DNA from: Burkholderia sp. SRS-46
GTDB lineage: Bacteria > Pseudomonadota > Gammaproteobacteria > Burkholderiales > Burkholderiaceae
DNA: 64,000 nt
Reading direction: 5' to 3'
Assembly (NCBI RefSeq): GCF_004343775.1
Contig: NZ_PTXL01000010.1
Coordinates: 310,001-374,000, forward strand
Part shown: piece by piece, positions 16,345-25,927 of the stretch
How positions within the stretch are numbered: position 1 is the stretch's first letter
Layout: each line of letters opens with the position of its first letter
Position numbers and translations under genes: made by a program
Notes under the pieces: model-generated
Databases searched by the model: none
Seen by the model: only the letters and a program-made list of their open reading frames with translations
What the model was told of the DNA's origin: nothing

Positions 16345-18480
16345 ATGCCGATTGCCGACGATCCTGACGTGCTCGATGTCGAGTTTCGCGAACTGCCGGC
16401 CGCGCCGCGTCGCACGGCCACGCCGGCCGCCCGCCGCAAATCGCGCTCACGCCAGGCCCGCCGCGACGCGGCCGCCGCGCGCCGGATCGGCCTGCAGCAC
16501 CTCGCCTTCTTCCGCGGCTATCTGGAGGGGCTGGAGCTCGCCGAGCTGGCCGACCAGTATCTCGAGTTCGGCCGCGACGCCCGCAAGGCCGCGGCGACGC
16601 GCAGCTGGCTGGTCACGGCGTTCGTCGCCGCGGCGCGCAAACGGCAGGATTTCGCGACTGCCCGACTGCTGGCGATCCGGCCGGCCGCGCTCGCCGCGTC
16701 GCCGGCGGCCGACGCCCCGGCGCACGCCGCGCCGTCGCTGGAGGATTTCGCGGCCGAACACGATCCGGACGGCTTCTATACCGAGAAGGAGCTGCTCGAC
16801 CTGTTCGCGGCCCGGCACGCGGGGGCAAGCACCGACGCCGGCGCGACCTCGCGTCGACAACAACGCAACGCGCGCCTGCGCGCCCGGCAGATGGCCGCCC
16901 TCGACGCGCTCGCGCGGCTGGTGGTCGAAGACCCGCGCCCCGAACACCACGTGCTCGGCTGGTTCGATACAGCCGTCGCGCTGCGCCTAGCCGACGTCGG
17001 CCTCACCACGATCGGCAAGCTGGTCGAGACGATCAACGCGGTCGGCTACCGCTGGTATCGACGCGTGCCGCGTCTGGGCGAGATCGGCGCCCGCCGCATC
17101 ACCGCGTGGCTGGCGCACTACGGGGACGTCGCAGGCCTGCAGCTGGCCGCCGGCGTGCAAACCCACCCGTCCGAGCGCACGCTGCCGGGCCCGCCGCTCG
17201 CCGCAGCCGGCCCGGTCACCGCGATCGTGCCGCTCGAGCGCTTCTTGCTGCCGCCCGAGCTGGACGGCTCGCACGGCGCGCACCGCAATCTGGTCAAGAA
17301 CAACAGCCGGGCGAACAACGACCGCGAGGCGATCGACTTCTGGCTCGCCGACTACGAGAACCCGCACACGCGCCAGCGCTACCGCACCGAAGCCGAGCGG
17401 CTGCTGCTGTGGGCGATCTTCGTGAAGCGCAAGGCGCTGTCGAGCCTCGACACGGACGATGCGCGCGACTACATCAACGGCTTCCTGATCGATCCGCAGC
17501 CGGCCAGCCAATGGGTCATGACCGGCACCGCGCCGCGCGGCGATCTCGGCTGGCGGCCGTTCCGCGGGCCGCTGTCGGTCAAGAGTCGCCAGGACGCGCT
17601 GTCCGCGCTGAAGAAGTTCTTCGGCGAGCTGGTCGACGCGCAGTACCTGGATCACAACACGTTCGCGAAAATCCGCGTGTTCACCGGCACCACGCACGAC
17701 GCCGCCGGCAACGAGCGGCGCGTGGCTGCCAAGTCGCGTCTGCAGATCGAACATGGCTTGACCGCCGATGCCTGGCGCTTCGCGATGCGCGTGCTCGACG
17801 CGATGCCGGACACGGCCGCCGCGACACGCACGCGCTTCGTACTGAGCTTTGCGTACAGCACCGGGCTACGGCGCGCCGAGTTGTGTGGCGCTTTCGCAGA
17901 CGACGTACAGGAACGCTACGCCGGTCCAGAGCTGGGGACCATCCGACTGCTGCGCGTGGTCGGCAAGCGCGCGAAGGAGCGCTTCGTGCCGCTGGTGCCG
18001 GCGGTGCTGACGCTGATGGGCGACTACCTCGAATCGCGTGGCTTGCCGCGCGATCCCCTCGCCTGCCCGGCCGCGACCCCGCTGATCCCGGCGCTGCTGT
18101 CGAACGCCGAGATCGGCGAGATCCAACGGGCGGCGTCCGCCAGCAACACCGATCCGGCGCCCGAGCTCGCGACCCGCGCGCGGCAGACCGGGCCGATCCA
18201 TCCGCTGCAGCTCTACAAGGCGATCAAGCAGTTTTTCGCGGCGGCCACCGCTGCCGCACTACGCGAGGACTCCCCGCACGCACGGGCCTTCAGTGCAGCC
18301 AGTCCGCACTGGTTGCGACACACCTTCGTGTCGCATGCGCTGGCCAATGGCATGAGCCTTGAGAGCGCGCGGAATTTTGCGGGTCACGACTCCCTCGATA
18401 CCACGTCGATCTACGCGACTGCCGAACTCGGTCGGCAGTACCGGGAAGCGGAGTCGTTCCTGCGACGTGCCAGCGCTTGA
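16345..18480 (+). CDS. DUF3701-type phage integrase family protein (tyrosine recombinase)
   Basis: A 711-residue tyrosine recombinase of the large form found on Burkholderia replicons. The N-terminal DUF3701-like region (about 45-260) ends with a helix-hairpin-like segment (LGEIGARRITAWLAHYG). A core-binding domain (about 340-440) is followed by the catalytic domain: Arg in STGLRRAEL, Lys in GKRAKERF, HWLRH with the His-x-x-Arg pair near 645, and the Tyr in TTSIYATAEL near 690. All catalytic residues are present. GC is very high, unlike the flanking intergenic DNA. It is a paralogue of the protein at 32834-34663. It may act at the palindrome upstream, for multimer resolution or integration. 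Confidence 0.9.
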   Translation: MPIADDPDVLDVEFRELPAAPRRTATPAARRKSRSRQARRDAAAARRIGLQHLAFFRGYLEGLELAELADQYLEFGRDARKAAATRSWLVTAFVAAARKRQDFATARLLAIRPAALAASPAADAPAHAAPSLEDFAAEHDPDGFYTEKELLDLFAARHAGASTDAGATSRRQQRNARLRARQMAALDALARLVVEDPRPEHHVLGWFDTAVALRLADVGLTTIGKLVETINAVGYRWYRRVPRLGEIGARRITAWLAHYGDVAGLQLAAGVQTHPSERTLPGPPLAAAGPVTAIVPLERFLLPPELDGSHGAHRNLVKNNSRANNDREAIDFWLADYENPHTRQRYRTEAERLLLWAIFVKRKALSSLDTDDARDYINGFLIDPQPASQWVMTGTAPRGDLGWRPFRGPLSVKSRQDALSALKKFFGELVDAQYLDHNTFAKIRVFTGTTHDAAGNERRVAAKSRLQIEHGLTADAWRFAMRVLDAMPDTAAATRTRFVLSFAYSTGLRRAELCGAFADDVQERYAGPELGTIRLLRVVGKRAKERFVPLVPAVLTLMGDYLESRGLPRDPLACPAATPLIPALLSNAEIGEIQRAASASNTDPAPELATRARQTGPIHPLQLYKAIKQFFAAATAAALREDSPHARAFSAASPHWLRHTFVSHALANGMSLESARNFAGHDSLDTTSIYATAELGRQYREAESFLRRASA

Positions 18481-18773
18481 GGTCGGTGGAGAATCGCGCG
18501 ACGCCGCTGGTTGCAGCCCCTATCTTTTGTCTCTTTTTCAGCACGAACCGCTATTTCCCGCACGAAAAGAACGAGAATCCCGAAAGGTACGCCACCTGAT
18601 CGCGAGCAAGCTCGCCGACCGGAACGAGCAGTTCGGGAGTTTTGTTGACCCAGGCTGAGTTAAATGCAACTAACGATCAATCGCCTAAGATCCTCCTTCA
18701 AACACCCTTGGACCCAATACGCCCTATGTCTGCAAACGAAGCGCTCCCATCGGGAAGGACTCAACGCCAAGCC

Positions 18774-20156
18774 TTAGAGGACCTTGGCTCTTAGGGACTT
18801 CGTTTGCGTGAACACGTAGCCGGCGAAGGCGTTCTTCAGTGCCGGATGCATTTCGAAAATCGCGGCAGTCAGATCGGCCATTGGGTCAATACTCAACCGA
18901 CGCAGCGTCAGCTTCGCAGCAGGCGTTCGTCTGTATTGACGACGCCAATCGTCGCGTTGCTCGGGCGACGCGGCTTCGTACGTTTCCCACCCTTGGCGCA
19001 CCTCGTCTCCCATGCGTTCCTGGGCATTGACGTCCTGAGCAGCGGTCTGCAACGCCATGCGCGTTTGGACCTGGACCTTGGCCTCGGCGTCTTGCTTCTC
19101 GCGTAGCACGAGGGTCTGCTGAATTTGCACCATCTCTCGCTCAGCGTCGGAGACGACCCACCCTTCTTTGAGCGCCTTCATGAAGAACCCGGCCGGGCTC
19201 TTCGTTACCTTCCCGATCCTCAGACTGAACCGAGTGCGGTCGATCGCCTGTTCCAAGCGTTCATCAGTGTAGGTGTCACGATCGCCCGCGATCTGGTTGA
19301 ACTGCGCGGTGGAAAGGCCAAACTCCTGCTTCAGGGTTTGGTAGATCGCCTGGGCATGCTCGTGCGTGTGCAGCACGCGTTCGGCCAGATCCTTACGGGT
19401 GATTCGGAACCGCAGACTACCGATCTTGCGCGAGCCCTGCACGGTGCGCGTCTCGTACGTGATCGCAAGGTCAGAGACCTCATTGATCTGCTGCACGGCT
19501 GGTTCGAGCCAGTCGCGCTTGAAATACTTAAACACTTGGGCGTTGGCGCCCATCTCACCCTGCCATCCCCGCAACTCGTCGAGCGGGATCCAGTCGGTCA
19601 TACCTTCGTCAGCGAACGGCAGGAGGTTGTCGTACATCACGCGCGCGTATGAGAGCGTGAACAACGACGTGATGCGTAAGCTCAACCAATGAGACTTGCC
19701 CGGCCCACGGATGATTCCGATCAGGTCGGGCGGCACGCGGAACTGGAAACGTCCCCCTTGGTAAGAGATGCGGCCAATCAACTGTGTAGACCCGAAGGGA
19801 CGTTCGCCGTCTTCCTCGACGGCGGCAGTCGCCTGAATCAGCGCCTTTTGCGCTTCGGTGATCACCTGCTCCAGGTGCGTATTGTTCCGGCTCGAGTAAC
19901 GCATGAGCCATTTGAAGTAGTCCAGCTCAACGTCGTAGAGGTCACGCGGTCGATCATCGCAGGCGACAATGAAATAGGCCGCATCGATCAGGCGTCGTGC
20001 GGCCACACCTAAGTCAACGATTCGAATGAGTACGTTGTTACGCGAAAACCCGATGTCAGAGCGAGCATTCTCTACGGCCAGCCCTTCGGCCTGGGCGTCA
20101 TCGAACAGGGCGAGCGCTAGCTGACGGGACGTTGCCATTTGCCCTGTTTCCGCCAT
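18774..20156 (-). CDS. repB: RepB/Rep_3-family replication initiator
   Basis: A 460-residue plasmid initiator. It has the paired winged-helix Rep_3 pattern: SRNNVLIRIVDLG, then LYDVELDYFKWLMRYSSRNNTHLEQVI, SYQGGRFQFRVPPDL and LSLRITSLFTLSYARVMYDNL, with KYFKRDWLEPAVQQINEVSDLAITYE in the second half. A long helical C-terminal extension (about 330-460) makes it longer than small Rep proteins (250-350). It faces away from the iteron region just upstream, as expected. The ATG at 20156 follows GGGAGG closely; an ATG six codons later is possible. With parAB it defines a replicon. Confidence 0.88.
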   Translation of the reverse strand: MAETGQMATSRQLALALFDDAQAEGLAVENARSDIGFSRNNVLIRIVDLGVAARRLIDAAYFIVACDDRPRDLYDVELDYFKWLMRYSSRNNTHLEQVITEAQKALIQATAAVEEDGERPFGSTQLIGRISYQGGRFQFRVPPDLIGIIRGPGKSHWLSLRITSLFTLSYARVMYDNLLPFADEGMTDWIPLDELRGWQGEMGANAQVFKYFKRDWLEPAVQQINEVSDLAITYETRTVQGSRKIGSLRFRITRKDLAERVLHTHEHAQAIYQTLKQEFGLSTAQFNQIAGDRDTYTDERLEQAIDRTRFSLRIGKVTKSPAGFFMKALKEGWVVSDAEREMVQIQQTLVLREKQDAEAKVQVQTRMALQTAAQDVNAQERMGDEVRQGWETYEAASPEQRDDWRRQYRRTPAAKLTLRRLSIDPMADLTAAIFEMHPALKNAFAGYVFTQTKSLRAKVL

Positions 20157-20227
20157 GCGACCTCCCACTCCCGTTATTGATTTGTCATATCGATCCGTAA
20201 GGTACCGACCTCAAGGTGAACTGTCAA

Positions 20228-20757
20228 CACAGATCACCTCACCTTTCTCCTGCGATGCACACAAATCACCTCACCTATCTGCCCATTCACATCACCCATC
20301 GGCCAAAAGACCTCACCTTCGATGCCATTTTTCCTCACTTCTCCGGGGATAATCGCTCACCTTGCTGCTCAATCCACAGCGCCTTTGACACAAAGCCCCT
20401 CACCTTACGCCCGTAACCGCTTGATTTTAAAAGACAGTGATTGGCCTGTTTGTGGTTGGTCGGTTTTATCTTTTAAAAAACGAACCACCCCGAGCTTGTA
20501 CGAAAGCCGTGTCGCGAATACGCGACGCGCTGTGCCCATAAGGGGTTCCACATTTAATGGGGTACCAGTGTTGGCCTGTGACCTTGGGCTTCCAGCCCGT
20601 TATCACGCTCCTTCCATGGTGAGGTGAAATGTGCGAGTTGCCTGAAAGCTCCTCGGCATTGGCGCTTTGGGGCTTGGCAAGGTGAGGCAATTTGTGAAGG
20701 ATCCTCGGATCGGGGAGAGGTCGTTCCCTGAAATCCATCACATTTCGCCTCACCTTT
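20228..20757. repeat. Iteron array, probable origin of replication
   Basis: At least six copies of a 19-base iteron near CACANATCRCCTCACCTTT: direct at 20228-20246, 20260-20278, 20304-20322 and 20739-20757, inverted at 20614-20633 and 20679-20696. Partial CCTCACTT/CTCACCTT copies lie at 20333, 20355 and 20399, and further TGAGGCG-like remnants between 20870 and 20960. The AT-rich core at 20420-20490 (TTTTAAAAGA, TCTTTTAAAAAAC) would suit duplex opening. The array lies between repB and parA, the usual place of oriV. The Rep_3 protein should bind these. Confidence 0.85.
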
Positions 20758-20982
20758 GATGAAGATCATTGCTGTGATGTACAGGCCCGCCGGGGTTTAA
20801 GCCTTGATCCACCTGGATCTGTGGTAGGTAAACGTCGAAACGCGGATCCTCACACGATTGAAGTAGCTATTCCCGGGTGAGGCAGGTATTCTACGGTTCG
20901 TCGCTTGAACAATTAAAACCGTATAAATGTACGGCAAGCGTGGAAAAAACGCCTCACCGTTGAATCCAAGAGGAACCGTCCA

Positions 20983-22191
20983 ATGAAAATGAGCGAGTTG
21001 CCGGCCGTCGAGCGGCACGTGAAACTCTCCCAACTTGGGGAGTTCGCCAAGCGACTGTCCGTCATGACCGACGAGCTTCGCGATCAAATCTTAGCCCCGC
21101 GACCGCGTAAGACCGCGCCGGTCTTTACGATCGGTGAATTGACCGATATGTGCGGCATCGATCGCCAGAAGATTAATTACCTGGCAACAAAGGAAGGCGG
21201 CAGTCTGCCGCCGGGTGAAGCCCACGGTACGGGGCGGTCTCGAATCTTCACGCTTGCGGAGGCGCGCACCTGGGTTCAGCAAGTATCCAACGTCCACCAG
21301 ACGGCGCTCGTTACGGGCCAAGGCCACCACCGCGGCCGAGTGTTGATCACGGCCAACTTTAAAGGGGGGTCGTGTAAGACGACAACCACAATGTGCATCG
21401 CGCAAGGCTTGAGCCTGCGGGGCCGACGCGTCCTGGTTATCGATCTGGATCCGCAAGCGTCCTTATCGGAGCTCTGTGGGCTCTATGCCGAGAAGGACGT
21501 GACATGGGAGGATACGGTGCTCCCGTTCATTTACGATCCGGCGATCGAAGGCGGCTTGGGCGCGAAGGTCCAGACCACGTATTGGGACGGCCTCGACGTG
21601 ATCCCGTCCCACAACTATCTGCATGACGCTGAGTTCCATTTGCCGACGGCGCAGAAGGAAAATCCCGAGTACGAATTCTGGTCGGTGTTGCGTCGGGGGA
21701 TTGAACCGCTGCGCGCGCATTACGACTACATCATTCTCGACACCGCGCCGTCGCTGTCGTACATGACACTCAACGGCCTGATGGCAGCGGACGCGATGGT
21801 GATGCCGTTGGTTCCTGAGAGCCTTGACTTCATTTCGTCGGTGTCCTTCTGGTCGCTGTTCTCCGAGGTTGCGGCCGGTTTCGTCGAGCACGAAGTGGAC
21901 AAGACCTACGATTTCATCTCGGTGCTGCTTTCGAAAGTCGATTACGGCACTACTTCATCGGCGCCGGTGGTCCGGTCGTGGGCGCAGCGCGCGTACGGCG
22001 ATTGGCTCGCAACGACGGAAATTCCCGCGAGTTCCGTGATGAGTAATGGCGCGCTCGCATTCTCGACAGTATTTGACTTGTCGCGCTCTGACGGCGTTAC
22101 GAAAACCTTGGCACGAGTGAAGCAACCACTGATGGATTACTGCAAGTGGATCGACGACCAATACGTGGCGCAATGGAGGGCTGAAGCATGA
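20983..22191 (+). CDS. parA: ParA partition ATPase
   Basis: A 402-residue type Ia ParA. An N-terminal helix-turn-helix (FTIGELTDMCGIDRQKINYLATKEG, about 48-75) marks the autoregulating plasmid form. The deviant Walker A is FKGGSCKTTTT (about 126-136), Walker A' is VLVIDLDPQAS, and Walker B is YIILDTAPS. It should segregate the replicon with ParB and parS, using the nucleoid as track. The ATG at 20983 follows AAGAGGAA. It overlaps parB by four bases. Confidence 0.94.
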   Translation: MKMSELPAVERHVKLSQLGEFAKRLSVMTDELRDQILAPRPRKTAPVFTIGELTDMCGIDRQKINYLATKEGGSLPPGEAHGTGRSRIFTLAEARTWVQQVSNVHQTALVTGQGHHRGRVLITANFKGGSCKTTTTMCIAQGLSLRGRRVLVIDLDPQASLSELCGLYAEKDVTWEDTVLPFIYDPAIEGGLGAKVQTTYWDGLDVIPSHNYLHDAEFHLPTAQKENPEYEFWSVLRRGIEPLRAHYDYIILDTAPSLSYMTLNGLMAADAMVMPLVPESLDFISSVSFWSLFSEVAAGFVEHEVDKTYDFISVLLSKVDYGTTSSAPVVRSWAQRAYGDWLATTEIPASSVMSNGALAFSTVFDLSRSDGVTKTLARVKQPLMDYCKWIDDQYVAQWRAEA

Positions 22192-23156
22192 GCAGCTTGC
22201 GTGAACGCATGATGAGCAAGACCGCGGACCTGCGCCCCGCGAAAGACATTCCGCTCGAGCAGCAACCGGATAAGCCGACGTCACCGCGCACGGCGCCGGG
22301 TATGGCTGCGGCTCTCGCTACCGTGCAGAAGCGCGTGCTGGAACTCGAGAAAGGCAACGGCTCGTCCGAGTTGCCGATCGCGGAGATTGTCCCGAACCCT
22401 TGGCAACCGCGACGCGTATTCAACGAAGCGAAGCTGACTGAACTCGCAGAATCGATTCGAGAAGCTGGGCTCATCCAACCGATCGTGGTACGTCGAGCGG
22501 CATCCGGCTACCAGATTGTCGCCGGCGAGCGTCGTTGGCGTGCGCACAAGATGATCGGAAGGGACACGATCAAAGTTGTGATTGTTGACCTCTCCGACGA
22601 AGACATGGCGATGCTGGCCTTGGTCGAGAACGTGGTGCGCGACGGCCTTACGGACTACGAGGTTTCCCGCTCGATCCGCGAAACGGAGAAAGAGTTTCCG
22701 AACCGCAAGCGCATGGCTGAGGCACTCGGCATCTCGCGATCGGAGCTCTATCGCTATTTGGCCTTCGCCGATTTGCCCGGATTCGTCGTCAAGGACTTGG
22801 ATATCCAACCTCGACTGCTCGGTGCCAACGCGGCGGAGCAAGTCGTTTCCGTGCTGCGCAATCGCGAAAGACGGGCATTCGAAATTGCCCAAGAGTTGTG
22901 GTCTCAGGTAGTTGCCGGCGACCTCGATCAAACCAAGCTTGCGAAGACGATCAAGCACGCGATCGAGAGCGACGGCAAGGCCGGGGCCTTGAGCGATCGA
23001 AATATCGAAAAAATCTTCGCCGGGAAGAACCAAGCGGGGTCAATTACGAAGGACGCGGGGGGCTTCACGGTTAAGATCAAAGCGGGAATGCTCACCGCAG
23101 AGAAGGAAGAGAAAATCCGGGCCTTGATTGCGCAACTGTTCGCGCCGAACGAGTGA
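22188..23156 (+). CDS. parB: ParB partition protein
   Basis: A 322-residue ParB/Spo0J-family protein. The ParB/RepB nuclease-like N-terminal domain carries the CTP-binding motifs (EIVPNPWQPRR near 66, LAESIREAGLIQPIVVR, and GERRWRAHK). The central helix-turn-helix is RMAEALGISRSELYRYLAFADLP. The C-terminus is a dimerisation domain. It begins in the ATGA overlap with parA and ends before a strong terminator. Its centromere is very likely the GTCCCTANTAGGGAC palindromes just downstream. Confidence 0.94.
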   Translation: MSSLRERMMSKTADLRPAKDIPLEQQPDKPTSPRTAPGMAAALATVQKRVLELEKGNGSSELPIAEIVPNPWQPRRVFNEAKLTELAESIREAGLIQPIVVRRAASGYQIVAGERRWRAHKMIGRDTIKVVIVDLSDEDMAMLALVENVVRDGLTDYEVSRSIRETEKEFPNRKRMAEALGISRSELYRYLAFADLPGFVVKDLDIQPRLLGANAAEQVVSVLRNRERRAFEIAQELWSQVVAGDLDQTKLAKTIKHAIESDGKAGALSDRNIEKIFAGKNQAGSITKDAGGFTVKIKAGMLTAEKEEKIRALIAQLFAPNE

Positions 23157-23176
23157 TTCGTTCCCAGTAGGACATC

Positions 23177-23200
23177 AAGCCCGCCGCGAGCGGGCTTTTT
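23177..23200 (+). terminator. Terminator after parAB
   Basis: AAGCCCGC, a five-base loop, GCGGGCTT and a T-run, 20 bases after the parB stop. A typical intrinsic terminator. Confidence 0.9.
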
Positions 23201-23203
23201 GTT

Positions 23204-23240
23204 CGCCTTCCCGTGTCCCTACTAGGGACACGGGAAGGCG
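23204..23240. promoter_or_regulatory. parS-like palindrome, long copy
   Basis: A perfect 17-base inverted repeat around a central ACT; its core GTCCCTACTAGGGAC recurs at 23285-23299. Placed directly after parAB it is the best candidate centromere, with the long arms possibly giving higher affinity. Confidence 0.75.
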
Positions 23241-23284
23241 ATAATCGCAGGCATCGCTGTTGCCAAGTGCGAACTCAAAGTGGT

Positions 23285-23299
23285 GTCCCTATTAGGGAC
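23285..23299. promoter_or_regulatory. parS-like palindrome, short copy
   Basis: GTCCCTATTAGGGAC, the same core as in 23204-23240 with one base changed at the centre, and no long arms. Confidence 0.7.
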
Positions 23300-24297
23300 G
23301 CCAATTTTTGATGGCGGCTCGCCGGCCCCCCTCTAGCAGATGCGAACGATGGTCGCCTCGAGCGTTCTGCGCTGGTATTCAATAATCGTGCGTCTTAGTG
23401 CGCACGGCGGCGCCATCTAAGAAGTGCGATCGCGTCGGCCCTGACTGCTCAGGCAAATGCCATCTATACATACCCAGATCGCTTCGTGTCGAATACACCC
23501 TCGGCGGCCGACGTCCGAGCGTCGCTCGGCAGAGGCCGTGGGTCGTCGCGTTGAGCGGGTCTCATCTGCCGCGTTGCCTTCTGGCCGGATGCGCGGGACC
23601 AACTGGTCGAACTCGAGGACGCGTTCGCTGCGGCCAGCGCTGTTCGCACGCTGCGGTCGACTATGTCGCTCCCGTCGCTGTCTTCTGCGAGCAACAGGCG
23701 CACTTCCCAGTCCACGGCGCCGCGTGACCCGGACTGTTGGCAGGCGGGGCCCGTAGCATGACGAAAGCCGGTCACGCGGGACCTTCCCTTGGAGCGAAGC
23801 GCTGTCGCCGGCCGGATGAGTCGACCAGGGCTTTTCCTGTCGGGAGATGCGGTCCAATGACGAACGACCGCGAAGAAGCGAAGCATGAGGAATCGTGGTG
23901 CGAAGCATTGCGTCGAGCAGCCACAGATCAGGGCTCGATCAGGATACCGATGACCCAAAGCCCTCGTCCATATTAGGAGCGCGGTAGCAAAGCTGATGGC
24001 CGATCGGCTTATTCCATTGCCGAATTCGGTCTTGCAAGGTGAGCCTACGGAATAGTGAGGCAGTGACGAACCCGGCCTCTGTCTGGTTTTTGGGGCGCCG
24101 TTAAGGCTACTAGGGCGGATTGGCGCGACTACCCTAGAATGTGGCGATTCGCGGCAGTCAGACAAAAAGAGGACTTTCGCCCTTTTTCGCGTTACGCCTT
24201 TGCTTTCTGCCGGAGGCCGAAGCAATCATGGATGGTTTGCAGACGCTGTTCCAACAAGGTCTCCGGATCGACCGCTGGCAGAGACATTCGGCTGCGA
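23300..24297. other. 1-kb region without a confident gene
   Basis: Long frames on both strands here (such as 23464-24225 minus) lack start signals, domains and a coding-like composition, and they overlap each other. The stretch may be decayed DNA between the partition module and the toxin-antitoxin genes. I see no repeat, RNA gene or insertion-sequence end in it. Confidence 0.5.
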
Positions 24298-24709
24298 TCA
24301 AGCGGCCCGTCCAGCTTTCTTCGCCGGTTCGGCCTTGCGCGCAAGGCGCTCAACAAATTTCAAAAGCGGGCGCGACTTCTCCAGACGGGTGGTCTCGCTC
24401 AAATCGGCACCCAGGCCAAAGCGCGTGACCAGACCGACCTTCCGTTCGAGTTCGGGCTAGGCGCTCGTCCGTCGCCGCATCATGGACCGTTGCGATGAAG
24501 ACCTTCCGCACCGCGTCCCTGAACCGTCGATCCGCAATGCGCCCGAACCCGACCGCCTGCTTTGCGACAATCTTTCGCGCGCCCAGTGTCCCTGCTGGCG
24601 CCCTTTCAATCACCACAGTATCCGTCGAAGGGTTGGCCGCCTTGGCGTACCGGCCGACACGTCGCTTGCCCTGCCGGATCTCCACCATGCCTCGACGAGG
24701 GGGCATCAT
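24298..24709 (-). pseudogene. Frameshifted conserved gene of unknown function
   Basis: From 24709 down to about 24456 the minus frame reads as a basic protein with coding-like codons (EIRQGKRRVGRYAKAANP, then KQAVGFGRIADRRFRDAV). Near 24453-24459 it shifts into a poor sequence, while another frame takes over at the same point with equally good codon use (ELERKVGLVTRFGLGADL, then KFVERLARKAEPAKKA) to a stop at 24298. One extra base in the GGGC/GCCC run would explain it. Restored, it is about 137 residues with a Lys/Ala-rich tail. I do not recognise a family. It could also be a sequencing error. Confidence 0.6.
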
Positions 24710-24759
24710 GCGAAAAACTGACGCGCCGGTTAGATCATTGCCTGCCCGAGGTTGCACGC

Positions 24760-25059
24760 TTACAGATGCCGGTCGACGTCCATGCGCTGGTGCAGCACCC
24801 GGATCACGTCCAGGGTCTCCGTCGTTTCGCGATAGAACACCACGTGCGAACTGACTAGATAGCGCAGATAGCCTTCGCGTGCGCGGCTCGGCCGTCCCAC
24901 CCACTCGCGGCGCGCCAGCCGCTCGAATGCCACGGCCAGCTCTCCCACATAGCGGTCTGCCTGCTCGAGCGACCAGCGTTCAAAAGTGTAGGTCCAGATA
25001 TCCTCAAGGTCGGCCTCGGCCAGCGGGGTCAGGCGTACCGTGCGCGCCTTAACTGGCAT
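24760..25059 (-). CDS. parE: RelE/ParE-family toxin
   Basis: A 99-residue RelE/ParE toxin: VRLTPLAEADLEDIWTYTFERWSLEQADRYV at the N-terminus, then LARREWVGRPSRAREGYLRYLVSSHVVFYRE, and the C-terminal IRVLHQRMD. It overlaps the ParD-like antitoxin by 11 bases, antitoxin first. By its antitoxin and its IWTYT and YLVSSHVVFYR motifs it belongs with ParE, which poisons gyrase, rather than ribosome-dependent RelE. It would stabilise the replicon. Confidence 0.9.
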   Translation of the reverse strand: MPVKARTVRLTPLAEADLEDIWTYTFERWSLEQADRYVGELAVAFERLARREWVGRPSRAREGYLRYLVSSHVVFYRETTETLDVIRVLHQRMDVDRHL

Positions 25060-25294
25060 GCCTGGCCCGCATCCGGGCCAGGAACGCCTGGCTGTCAAAC
25101 GCGGCTGGCGCGCCCGACGCCTCGCCGGCCTTCAAGGCTTCCTGCAAGGCCCGCAGCTCGGTTTCCTGCGTCTCGAGCAGACGCAGTCCCGCCCGCACCA
25201 CGTCGCTCGCCGAGCCGTAGCGCCCGGATGCGACTTGTGTGTCCACAAACTGGGTCAGATGATCCCCCAGCGAGATCGATGTATTGCGTGCCAT
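25049..25294 (-). CDS. parD: ParD-family antitoxin
   Basis: An 81-residue protein with an N-terminal ribbon-helix-helix (NTSISLGDHLTQFVDTQVASGRYGSASDVVRAGLRLLE), the ParD/CopG pattern, and a C-terminal toxin-binding region. The start at 25294 gives the typical MARNTS; upstream in-frame ATGs would add 12 residues. It should bind the palindrome at 25324-25340 and repress the operon. Confidence 0.9.
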   Translation of the reverse strand: MARNTSISLGDHLTQFVDTQVASGRYGSASDVVRAGLRLLETQETELRALQEALKAGEASGAPAAFDSQAFLARMRARHAS

Positions 25295-25323
25295 CGCGCA
25301 CCTCCTCATGACAGCGTCATCAT

Positions 25324-25340
25324 ATACCAAATTTTGGTAT
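25324..25340. promoter_or_regulatory. Palindromic operator of the parDE operon
   Basis: ATACCAAATTTTGGTAT, a perfect palindrome around a central T, 30 bases before the parD start: the place and form expected for ParD autoregulation. It may also affect the divergent gene at 25412. Confidence 0.75.
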
Positions 25341-25411
25341 CACCGCCGCTACGCGACCGCGGCGTCGCTGAGGCCGCGATCCCCAGCCATACCGAACACT
25401 GTAGAGAAAAC

Positions 25412-25741
25412 ATGCAATACGACGTTGAAGCAGAATTTGAACAGCTCCGGGCCGTGGTAGAAGCCCTGGAGGACGCTCATCCCGATCCGGTGGTCCAGGG
25501 GCTGGTCGCACCGAGCAGCGTGGTCGTGTCGAGCGGCAACTGGGCCCCCACGCTGGGGAAGGCCGTGCTGCGCAGCGTGACGCTCAAGCTTGGCTCGGCG
25601 GAACTCTGGGTGAGCCTCGGGGAGGGCAACATGAACGTCTCGGGGATATCACGTCCGCGGATCCCCAATGATGCGCGTCGCGGTGACCGGGCGGGCGCGC
25701 TCCGCCGCGCGCGCCGGATGATCGCAACTTTAGTTGCGTGA
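25412..25741 (+). CDS. Hypothetical protein
   Basis: A 109-residue protein starting MQYDVEAEFEQLRAVVEALEDAH after GTAGAGA, with a hydrophilic helical N-terminus, a beta-rich middle (SVTLKLGSAELWVSLGEGNMNVSG) and an Arg-rich tail (RRGDRAGALRRARRMI). No signal peptide. I do not recognise a family. It is divergent from parDE and separate from tacAT. Confidence 0.55.
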   Translation: MQYDVEAEFEQLRAVVEALEDAHPDPVVQGLVAPSSVVVSSGNWAPTLGKAVLRSVTLKLGSAELWVSLGEGNMNVSGISRPRIPNDARRGDRAGALRRARRMIATLVA

Positions 25742-25927
25742 GCGCCAATCGACGATCCGAGCCGATGCAAAAATGCCCCATCTGATAACTCTGCTTATCA
25801 GATGGGCGGTTGAGGGTGGCGGGCGATCGTCCCTCACATCGTGTGACCAGGCTGCGCCCGCGCTCGGCGGCGACGGCTCACTCCGCTGTCCCAGGCGCTG
25901 CTCCCGGCAGCCATGCATCACACACAC

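Noticed and set aside
16987..17754. Long minus-strand and +2 frames inside the first integrase
   Set aside because: Same reason: Arg/Ala/Gly-rich shadows of a GC-rich gene.
23464..24225. A 253-codon minus-strand frame after parS
   Set aside because: No ribosome site, no domain and irregular composition; overlapping frames are equally long.
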